NCBI GenBank assembly: GCA_964510225.1 | Contig: CAZEAN010000161.1 | Location: 1-12,537, forward strand | Origin: CAZEAN01 sp964510225 | GTDB taxonomy: Bacteria; Planctomycetota; Planctomycetia; Isosphaerales; Isosphaeraceae | DNA length: 12,537 nt | Reading direction: 5' to 3' | Shown here: positions 1-6,740 of the stretch, piece by piece | Numbering within the stretch: the stretch's first letter is position 1 | Layout: the number at the start of each line of letters is the position of its first letter | The notes under the pieces: generated by a model | The model's database searches: none | What the model saw: the letters and a program-made list of their open reading frames with translations, nothing else | What the model was told of the DNA's origin: nothing | Program-made: the position numbers and the translations under genes

Positions 1-1735
1 ACTCGATAAATGAGTCCCGAACATTTGGGAAACGATCGAGAAGCTGACGAAAGTCATCTCCCTTCACTTTGACAAGATCAACATGATCGATTGCCGTACA
101 GGTGGCGGTCCGGCGTCCAGGAGGAGCACCGGGAGGAACGATGGCGCGGATCTCGGGAATGTGACCCATGAGTCCGATCTCTCCAAATGATTTTCCTGGC
201 CCAAGATAAGTAAGCACATGCTCACCACCAGGGCGTTCATTGGAGACTTTGACGAAACCGACTCGGATCATATAAAAGTCGTCGGCAGGAGCCCCTTGTT
301 TACAGATCACATCACCGTTGCTCACACGGACGAGGTCGACTCGAGGACGGAGGAAGTCGACGATCTCCTTGAATTGAGCCTCATTCTTGGCAATCTCTGT
401 AAAGACGCCCGCACTCCGGAGGTGGTTGTCAAGTGCATTTTGGCGGAAGCGCTCATCCAACTGCTTCTTCGAATGTTTCCCTCGGAGTAGGATGTAGAGC
501 ACATTCCGACCGAGTTCGAGGAGAGTGCAGTTGGTCTTGGCCCGGACCGTCGCCGATCTCGGATAAAGGCTCATCGCCGCCATTTCCCCGAAAATCGCAC
601 CTGAGGAGAGGGTGGCAACGGGATTGTCGTAAGTGAGTGTTACCGGTGCATCAATGGTGATCACTTGGGTGTTTTGCTCACCTTCACGAGGATCCTCCTG
701 ACGACCCGCTAGGAGCGACTGTCGGATCATTGCAAACGGATTCTTCGACTGCGATTTCTTCTGATTTCTGACGTGTTTAAAGGGTGAACTTAAATAAATC
801 TCGACTTCACCTTCTTCAAGATAGTAGGCATCATAGCCGTATTCCCCTTCGCGACAGATGATCTCACCAGGTTTGAAATCTTTTCGTTTGACCGCGCCTT
901 CGTTGAAGTCGAGGAACGCTTTTGAGACCCCATCGAAGAGGGGATGTGTGGCAAGTTCTTCAGCCCGGACCGTTCCGGGAGGCAATTTTTTCTTGTCAAG
1001 GACCGGGTGTTTGCTGACCAAGGCCCCGGTCGGGCAATTGATCATGCATTCGCCACAGGCAACGCAAGAAGAGTCTCCCATTGCTTGATCAAGATCAAAG
1101 GCAATCCTAGCTTCATACCCTTTGCCGGTCCGACCGATCACGTTGTTGTGTCGGATGTCATTACAGGCCCGGATGCAGCGATCGCAGAGGATGCAAGCAT
1201 TGTGGTCGACGGCGATTACCATCGACGAATTGTCGATCTGTTTTGCTTTCTCCGGCTTCGGAAACCGGGAGTCCCGGATTCCAAACTGTTCAGCAATCGC
1301 AACTAGTTCGTCGTTAGTTTTGCCATACTCTTGATCTTTGGGCAGAAAACCTGGTTGGGACGATTTGGCGTCTTCGAGATCAGGATAGTCGGCCAAGAGA
1401 AGCTCGGTGAGCATCTTTACCGAGGATTTGACTTTTTCACTGGTGAGGTGAGTTTCCACCTCCATCCCTTCGGCTACCTCGCGCTGGCAAGACGGGGCAA
1501 GCCTGAAGTCTTCACGACCGTTGTTCCGCGTGAGAACGGTACAAACACGACAAACGGCAACCGGTTTCATAAACTCGCGGTGGCAGAGAATCGGAATCGG
1601 GTTGTGCTCGTTCCGTTCCTCGACATAGAGCTGACTCGCAGCATCGTAGATCGTTGTGCCCTCGGGCACTCGGACTGTCTGACCGTCAATCTTTAGTTGA
1701 ATCGTTTTGCGCTGAGTTGCCGTTCCAGGAGCCAT
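1..1735 (-). CDS. HoxU/NuoG-like iron-sulfur protein fused to two cyclic-nucleotide-binding domains (3' end outside window)
   Basis: The frame is open from ATG at 1735 to the window edge (578 residues); a GGAG (1744-1747) lies 8 bases before the ATG. Residues 10-115 are a plant-type [2Fe-2S] ferredoxin domain with Cys51, Cys62, Cys65 and Cys83, as in NuoG/HoxU. Residues 172-240 hold two [4Fe-4S] motifs: Cys181/184/187/191, then Cys224/227/230/234 followed by PTGAL. The His-Cys3 cluster normally between them is absent. Residues 275-420 and 440-578 are two Crp-like cyclic-nucleotide-binding domains. Each has a phosphate-binding cassette: FGEM at 382 with Arg393-Ser-Ala, and FGEI at 517 with Arg542-Thr-Ala. 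No DNA-binding domain is seen within the window. By family, the Fe-S part should pass electrons to or from the NuoF-like partner encoded just upstream. Ligand gating is inference. The protein is probably cytoplasmic. Confidence 0.88.
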   Translation of the reverse strand, partial: MAPGTATQRKTIQLKIDGQTVRVPEGTTIYDAASQLYVEERNEHNPIPILCHREFMKPVAVCRVCTVLTRNNGREDFRLAPSCQREVAEGMEVETHLTSEKVKSSVKMLTELLLADYPDLEDAKSSQPGFLPKDQEYGKTNDELVAIAEQFGIRDSRFPKPEKAKQIDNSSMVIAVDHNACILCDRCIRACNDIRHNNVIGRTGKGYEARIAFDLDQAMGDSSCVACGECMINCPTGALVSKHPVLDKKKLPPGTVRAEELATHPLFDGVSKAFLDFNEGAVKRKDFKPGEIICREGEYGYDAYYLEEGEVEIYLSSPFKHVRNQKKSQSKNPFAMIRQSLLAGRQEDPREGEQNTQVITIDAPVTLTYDNPVATLSSGAIFGEMAAMSLYPRSATVRAKTNCTLLELGRNVLYILLRGKHSKKQLDERFRQNALDNHLRSAGVFTEIAKNEAQFKEIVDFLRPRVDLVRVSNGDVICKQGAPADDFYMIRVGFVKVSNERPGGEHVLTYLGPGKSFGEIGLMGHIPEIRAIVPPGAPPGRRTATCTAIDHVDLVKVKGDDFRQLLDRFPNVRDSFIE

Positions 1736-1763
1736 CGTTATTACTCCAGTAAACCTATCTTGA

Positions 1764-3536
1764 TCAAATCACGGTATCAAAGTTGTTGTCGACTGCGGGG
1801 AATTCGCCACGATGCGAGAGCAGTTGCTTCCACTCGTCGGGGAAGTGCTGCTTGAGTTTCAGGAGCGGATTGGGGGCGACTTGGCCAAGACCGCAGATCG
1901 ATGTGAAGATCATCGTCTGACCAAGCTCTTCGGCGAGATCAAGTTCGTCTTGATTGAGACGTCCTGCCTTGAGGCTTTTGATCATGTCGACAAGCTTTTG
2001 TGATCCCAGTCGACAAGGGACACATTTGCCACAAGATTCGTTCCGGAAAAACTCGGTAAGGTTGAGGGCAACATCAACGAGATCAGTTCGATCACCAAAT
2101 GCAACGAACGCTGCACCGAGCATCCCGTCCATGCTCCGAACGATGTTCGGGTCGAGGGGTAGGTCGAGAATATCGAAGGTGTTTTGATCCGGGCTCATGC
2201 GTTCTTCAGCGAAGCCGTTCGGAAGGTTTTCCCGAAGGATCTTGGCAGGAAAGAACCCACCAGATGGGCCAGAAGGCGCAATTGCCTTGAGCCGCTGGCC
2301 GCCACTCATTCCCCCCGCATTCCGAAAGATGAGATCGCGAACGGAAAGGCCAAAGGGAACTTCATAAACCCCGGGCTCGTTCACATCGCCGGAGATCGAA
2401 CAGAACCAGAGTCCCTGACAACCGTTCACACCTTGATCACGGTACCACTCACCGCCCTTCAGGTAGATCACCGGCGCCCACATCAACGTCTCAACGTTGT
2501 TGATAATTGTCGGTTTATCGTAGAGGCCAATATCGGTAGGGAAGGGGGGTTTGTTCCGAGGTTCGGCACGACGGTCCTCCATCGCTTCCAAGAGCGCCGA
2601 TTCCTCACCGCAGATATAACCACCGGGGCTCACGAAGACTTCGAGTTCAAAGTTCAGGCCAGTTCCGGCAATGTTCGTACCACAGAATCCCCGGGCTTCC
2701 GCCTCACGGATCGCTTCCTCCACCGCCTCGATTTCATCATGATATTCGTGCCGGACATAGATATAACCTTTAGTAGCACCAGAGACGAGTCCGGCCAGGA
2801 CCATCCCTTCGACCAGGAGATACGGGGTCCGACGGAGTAACTCCCGATCCTTAAACGTTCCCGGCTCGCATTCGTCCGCATTGCAAACGACATACTTTGT
2901 TTCGGTGTCATGTTTCCGGACCGCAGCCCACTTGATGTGGGTCGGGAACCGAGCGCCTCCCATCCCTCGGAGGGTGGAAATCTTCAGTTGATCGATGACA
3001 TCATCGATCCCCTGAAGCTTGCCCGAGGCGGGGTCGCGGGTCGCCAAGAGCTTTTGGACTGCTTCGAAGCCGGGATAGCCGCCGTAAGGGTCAATCTGCC
3101 AAGGGCCAGGAGAGCGATCAGCGGGTTGGCGAGGCCGACGATCCTTCGCGATCGCGGCGTGGATGCGGTTCCGGAGCTGCTGTTCGGTGAGGTTGTAGTA
3201 AACTTCCTCGTTAATCAAAACTGCTGGAGCATGATCGCATTGCCCAAGGCAAGAGACGGGCTCAACACCAACGACTTGGCCACTAGGGTCGACTTCATTC
3301 GCAAGCCCCTTCAGCCCTCGTTGCAGTTGCTGGGCCCCGCGGAGGTGACAAGAGACGTCTCGACAAACGAGGACCTCAACCTCGGGACCTTTTTTCAACT
3401 TGTAGTGCGGAAAGTAGCTAGCGACCTCGTGGAGCCTGTAGAGCGGGATCCGAAGTCGATCGGCCGAGGCTCGGAGTTCTTCAGCAGGGAGGAAACCGCA
3501 ACGTTCCTGGATCGCATTAAGTTCCTGAACGATCAT
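1764..3536 (-). CDS. NuoE-NuoF fusion, HoxF-like NADH diaphorase flavoprotein
   Basis: This 590-residue protein joins complex I subunits E and F as in HoxF of NAD-linked hydrogenases. Residues 1-130 are the thioredoxin-like [2Fe-2S] domain with Cys58, Cys63, Cys96 and Cys100. Residues 150-560 are the NuoF part: the GMGGARFP loop at 191-198 and the NADEC-EPGTFKDR segment at 219-231 (FMN/NADH site), YICGEESALL at 307-316, and a C-terminal [4Fe-4S] motif with Cys502, Cys505, Cys508 and Cys548. It should oxidise NADH (or reduce NAD+) through FMN and pass electrons to the Fe-S protein encoded 28 bases downstream. The ATG at 3536 is the first start after an in-frame TAA four codons upstream. No clear Shine-Dalgarno is visible. 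The N-terminus begins at the conserved IQERCGFLP segment, so it lacks roughly 20 residues found in many NuoE proteins. Confidence 0.93.
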   Translation of the reverse strand: MIVQELNAIQERCGFLPAEELRASADRLRIPLYRLHEVASYFPHYKLKKGPEVEVLVCRDVSCHLRGAQQLQRGLKGLANEVDPSGQVVGVEPVSCLGQCDHAPAVLINEEVYYNLTEQQLRNRIHAAIAKDRRPRQPADRSPGPWQIDPYGGYPGFEAVQKLLATRDPASGKLQGIDDVIDQLKISTLRGMGGARFPTHIKWAAVRKHDTETKYVVCNADECEPGTFKDRELLRRTPYLLVEGMVLAGLVSGATKGYIYVRHEYHDEIEAVEEAIREAEARGFCGTNIAGTGLNFELEVFVSPGGYICGEESALLEAMEDRRAEPRNKPPFPTDIGLYDKPTIINNVETLMWAPVIYLKGGEWYRDQGVNGCQGLWFCSISGDVNEPGVYEVPFGLSVRDLIFRNAGGMSGGQRLKAIAPSGPSGGFFPAKILRENLPNGFAEERMSPDQNTFDILDLPLDPNIVRSMDGMLGAAFVAFGDRTDLVDVALNLTEFFRNESCGKCVPCRLGSQKLVDMIKSLKAGRLNQDELDLAEELGQTMIFTSICGLGQVAPNPLLKLKQHFPDEWKQLLSHRGEFPAVDNNFDTVI

Positions 3537-3689
3537 TGGGGATTACGCTCGGACAAAGACAAGGGGTAGTGGACGGGCTCAAAAAGCGTGGGCCAGGTGA
3601 TCAAGGGACTAGGTCGTCCGGGAGCGATCAAGAGCAGCCAGTTGGACCATGACCAACTACATCTGCAATGAGTAGTCCGAGAATGGTCG

Positions 3690-5432
3690 CTATTCTGCGT
3701 CAAGATCCAACTTATTCTGTTCGCTGGAGATGATTGGTTCGTTCCGAAGAAATGCTTTGATCGTCCGCAGTCGGTCTGATTCGACCTGCCGCGCGAGCGC
3801 GCCGATTCCTTGCTGGGGACGAACGCCATTGTGGTATCGATGGCACTCCACACAATCAAAGCGGACGCCACCAGCAACAATCCTCCCACCTTTCTTCTGC
3901 TCGGGAGCATGGCACTCCTTGCAGGTCTCAATCGAAGGCATGTAGATCCCGAAGCTCTGCTCGGATGATTCTACGCCGCCGTGACATTCGTTGCAGTCAA
4001 CAGCGCGATGGGCATCATGTGCAAAGGATGAGTGCGGGAACCATATCTCAGGGACGATAGCTGCCCGGACGGACCAGTCGAATGGATCGTCGGATGGTTC
4101 GTCGAACCAGTGGCATTCGCGACATGTCTGGTTAGACGCGTAAAGCGTCATTTCGGCTTGCTTGACGATCGAGTCAATCTCGACACCGATGGAGGTGAAA
4201 CTGCGCTGCGTACCGAGTTCGGCAGTTGCGCGAGATCGGAGCAATTGGTCTGCGATCGCCGTCGGGTCATCATTGTCGTTTGGCCCCTCACCCAAGTCGA
4301 CCAATTCTCGATTCCGGAGACTAGGTTGATCCTTCAAGACTTGAGCGGCAGCTCCCCGCTCCAGAATTGTCCGGATTTCTGATGGCTGGAGTCGGTGAGG
4401 AACCTCGATTGGATCATCCGCGAAGTCAGGGGTTGCCACGGTCAATTGATGACAGGCTTGGCAATGGTTGTCGAAGGAGATCGGGAGATAGTACGAGCCC
4501 GACGACTGGGGCGGATGATTCGCGACGGTTGTCGTGCCGGCAAGGGAACCGTTCTGGGGAGGGAAATCGCCACCATCGAGAACATGACACGAGTTGCAAT
4601 CCAACTGGATCAAGGTATTCAGCGGCGTTCCTTCGGTCCAACCATAGTAAGGGCGATCTTCTTCCTTGAGTTTGGCAAAGGAGTACTTTTCCTGACCAAG
4701 TCCCGACGCCATGTGGAGCTTGTGATTGAATTTGATCCGGTTGAACTCAGGTGCGGTCGAATTCGTCGCGAGGACTTGATTGGGATCGGCCGTAAGCCGT
4801 CCGAAGAGTGGGCCCCGCCCATCAAGCGACGGAACCCGAACGGCAAAATCCGGATGGTCTCGATCAAAACGAGTGATGTTATCGAAAAGAACCGAGCTGG
4901 GATCGAGATCGGGTTTGATCGCTTCCTGAAGGTTTGAATGGCAGTTGGTGCATTGTCCATCTGGGACTCGATTGAGATCAAAGTCACGGCCTTGGTGGTC
5001 CCGATGGCAACCCGCGCACGACTCGACGAGTCTCTGACGTTGGTTCTCATGATGGACCGGCCCGGGATGACACACCTCACACTTCGCGTCAGACTCCATC
5101 AACTGTTCACGCATCATCGATGCAAGTGCGACTTCAGACTTGATCGGATGAAACGGGACGTGGCAGGCTTCGCAATCGTTCTCCCAGACCCGGTGACCAA
5201 CCCAGACAGGGCCATGATTTGCGGTCTGATCGAGAGATCGATTGTTCAGTAAGTGGAAGACTCCCCAAACGAGAACCGCAAGAGGTGCCAGACTAACCAA
5301 GGAGAGTTTCCAACGGCCGAGATTGTCACGTGATTTGTAGTAGTCGAGTGGAATCCGCGAGGCACGTCTTCTTCCACCTCGTCGCGGAGGAGTGTCATTC
5401 TCACGAGACTTGTCATTTCCAGCAACGCTCAT
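3690..5432 (-). CDS. membrane-anchored decaheme cytochrome c (c3/c7-like)
   Basis: This 580-residue protein has an Arg-rich cytoplasmic N-terminus (residues 17-45), one membrane segment at about 43-61, and a large presumably periplasmic domain. There are ten CxxCH heme motifs, starting at residues 87, 118, 139, 161, 279, 324, 437, 480, 504 and 527. They fall into groups of four, two and four, separated by heme-free stretches of 113 and 108 residues. Pairs such as FNHKLH (235-240) and FAHDAH (470-475), sitting ahead of heme motifs, resemble the distal His ligands of cytochrome c3/c7-type proteins. No catalytic domain is recognised, so an electron-wire role is most likely. The start is ATG at 5432, ten bases after the stop of the cytochrome b-like gene, so co-transcription is likely. 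The electron partner is unknown; the cytochrome b-like neighbour is the obvious candidate. Confidence 0.9.
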   Translation of the reverse strand: MSVAGNDKSRENDTPPRRGGRRRASRIPLDYYKSRDNLGRWKLSLVSLAPLAVLVWGVFHLLNNRSLDQTANHGPVWVGHRVWENDCEACHVPFHPIKSEVALASMMREQLMESDAKCEVCHPGPVHHENQRQRLVESCAGCHRDHQGRDFDLNRVPDGQCTNCHSNLQEAIKPDLDPSSVLFDNITRFDRDHPDFAVRVPSLDGRGPLFGRLTADPNQVLATNSTAPEFNRIKFNHKLHMASGLGQEKYSFAKLKEEDRPYYGWTEGTPLNTLIQLDCNSCHVLDGGDFPPQNGSLAGTTTVANHPPQSSGSYYLPISFDNHCQACHQLTVATPDFADDPIEVPHRLQPSEIRTILERGAAAQVLKDQPSLRNRELVDLGEGPNDNDDPTAIADQLLRSRATAELGTQRSFTSIGVEIDSIVKQAEMTLYASNQTCRECHWFDEPSDDPFDWSVRAAIVPEIWFPHSSFAHDAHRAVDCNECHGGVESSEQSFGIYMPSIETCKECHAPEQKKGGRIVAGGVRFDCVECHRYHNGVRPQQGIGALARQVESDRLRTIKAFLRNEPIISSEQNKLDLDAE

Positions 5433-5442
5433 GATGGCAGGC

Positions 5443-6435
5443 CTACCAGAACCGAAGGGCGACGTAGATATGAACGAACATTAAGAGAACAAGGGCGATG
5501 GAAAGGGGTAGATGGACCAGAAGCCAATTATGGAGCCACTGGTGAAGCTTCAGTTGCAGGTCGTGTTGTCTCCGTTGTTCGCAGGCGGCTTCGAGTGCGT
5601 CAACTGTGGGATTGGTCTTGGGATCGAGTCGCGTCCGGAGATCTCGGAACATTGCCTCGGCTCGATGACTCCATTGCAATGACGATTTCGATTCTTTCCC
5701 ACGCTTGAGATAAGGTACGACTTCGTGATCAAAAAAATCACGGAGGGCATCGGAATCAGGGACTTGGGTAAGCGGGGCACTTGTCTGTACAACAGTCCCT
5801 TGGATCCGGCCGACAGTTCGGACCGCGCCGATCACAACATGGGAGGTATCATCGACAGATGGGGTACCGTCTACTTCGTCGAACGAATCCGTCTCAACAC
5901 GGAACCCAGAAGCTTCGGAGGTTCCACCACAGGTCGTGTCAACCATCCGACCAACTTCTTGAAGAGTAAGGGCGTTGATCCTTGGAATCTGCGAGTGGAT
6001 TGTCTCCCCTTGGACCTGAACAAGCATCCGCTTGGGGAGAATCTGCTGCAGGACGAGTCCCCAAACGCCACTGAGCACGACAATCACGAGGAGGACGGTC
6101 AATAGCGTGCTTAGTGATCCGCCGAGTCGAAAGCCACTGTGGAAAATCAACAAGGGGAGTGTCAGCAATCCCAGCCAAATGTGACCTGCCATCCAATGCT
6201 TCACGCGGCCGAGACGGTACCGCCGCATTTTTTTTCGGGGCCAGAGGAAGAATTCAAAGAGAATCAGGACTCCTCCAACAATCCCGAGCGTCATCCCAAC
6301 CCAGGTACTCCCTCCCGGCCAGTCATTCCGTTGCAAGCGCTCAAAAACAAACCACCCCGTGAGTGACCCACCGAGCACAAGAGTAAGGATCAGCCAGGGG
6401 AGTTGTTGGCTCCAGAATGACCGACTCAGCAACAC
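5443..6435 (-). CDS. five-helix membrane protein, probable di-heme cytochrome b
   Basis: This 330-residue protein starts at GTG (6435) with a good AGGAG (6443-6447) seven bases upstream. Predicted membrane helices lie at about 12-31, 43-65, 80-100, 106-131 and 303-328. The segment at 132-295 looks soluble. Helix 3 carries His85 and His99, and helix 5 carries His308 and His322. Each pair is separated by 13 residues, the spacing by which cytochrome b proteins hold two stacked hemes between two helices. The basic loop at 66-80 puts that side and the soluble domain in the cytoplasm, so His85/His308 would lie near the cytoplasmic face and His99/His322 near the periplasmic face. I recognise no named family from sequence alone; heme binding is inferred from His spacing and from the decaheme neighbour. 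It is first in the leftward gene run. Confidence 0.8.
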   Translation of the reverse strand: MLLSRSFWSQQLPWLILTLVLGGSLTGWFVFERLQRNDWPGGSTWVGMTLGIVGGVLILFEFFLWPRKKMRRYRLGRVKHWMAGHIWLGLLTLPLLIFHSGFRLGGSLSTLLTVLLVIVVLSGVWGLVLQQILPKRMLVQVQGETIHSQIPRINALTLQEVGRMVDTTCGGTSEASGFRVETDSFDEVDGTPSVDDTSHVVIGAVRTVGRIQGTVVQTSAPLTQVPDSDALRDFFDHEVVPYLKRGKESKSSLQWSHRAEAMFRDLRTRLDPKTNPTVDALEAACEQRRQHDLQLKLHQWLHNWLLVHLPLSIALVLLMFVHIYVALRFW

Positions 6436-6570
6436 GACAAAACTCCTGAAGCGTTGAGACTAGGGCGGGATGTTGTCTGAGCAGCGATTTGTCACAATGA
6501 GACTGAGAACTATCGGAGTACTCAATCAGAATCAACGCACATTCATGGGGATCATCCGCGATCTTTCCAT

Positions 6571-6597
6571 GGATTGCAAAGAAAAAAATTGCAATCC
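6571..6597. repeat. 9-base perfect inverted repeat with A-rich loop
   Basis: GGATTGCAA at 6571-6579 and TTGCAATCC at 6589-6597 are perfect reverse complements around a nine-base spacer that is A except for one G. The repeat lies roughly mid-way between the two divergent start codons (about 135 bases from the left one and 145 from the right one). This suits an operator for a dimeric regulator, or an RNA hairpin in the 5' leader of either transcript. No regulator can be named. Confidence 0.75.
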
Positions 6598-6618
6598 TCC
6601 TGCAATTCGAGGGAGGAT
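6594..6618. repeat. 7-base inverted repeat overlapping the preceding one
   Basis: ATCCTCC at 6594-6600 and GGAGGAT at 6612-6618 are perfect reverse complements with an 11-base spacer. The left arm shares four bases (6594-6597) with the right arm of the 6571-6597 repeat, so in RNA the two hairpins would compete. The GGAGG in the right arm looks like a Shine-Dalgarno, but no start codon sits at a suitable distance on the plus strand. Confidence 0.55.
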
Positions 6619-6740
6619 CAAGGATCAGTTTCGATACTGTATGGTAGAGGAACGACCCATCGACAGTTTCCCTCTTAAAGACAAATCTGCACGCCCGGTT
6701 GGCTTCGAGTGTTTCGGCTCGTCAGACCTGACTAGCAGCG

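Larger units (their letters stand above)
6436..6740. promoter_or_regulatory. divergent intergenic region between the cytochrome operon and the pentaheme cytochrome gene
   Basis: These 305 bases separate a leftward gene (GTG at 6435) from a rightward gene (ATG at 6741), so promoters for both should lie here. The region holds an A-rich-loop inverted repeat (6571-6597) and a second one overlapping it (6594-6618). No convincing -35/-10 pair was identified on either strand. A plus-strand reading frame from 6470 crosses it but resembles no protein I know and overlaps the cytochrome gene. I treat it as non-coding. Confidence 0.6.

Noticed and set aside
944..1696. Plus-strand frames of about 120 codons opposite the Fe-S/cNMP gene
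   Set aside because: The minus-strand reading has clear ferredoxin and cNMP-binding motifs throughout; these are shadows.
275..1735. The cyclic-nucleotide domains as part of a separate Crp-family transcription factor
   Set aside because: They are in one open frame with the Fe-S domains, with no stop or start between, and no helix-turn-helix is seen in the window.
2184..3569. Two long plus-strand frames (218 and 219 codons) opposite the NuoEF gene
   Set aside because: They are antisense shadows of a strongly conserved gene; their sequences have no recognisable domain.
3640..3658. Hairpin AGTTGG/CCAACT in the decaheme-NuoEF gap as a terminator
   Set aside because: Only six base pairs and no U-tract in the minus-strand RNA; too weak to call a terminator, and the genes on both sides look co-directional.
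3533..3931. Minus-strand frame of 132 codons bridging the decaheme and NuoEF genes
   Set aside because: Out of frame with both, no NuoE-like N-terminus in it, low-complexity basic composition; not evidence of a frameshifted gene.
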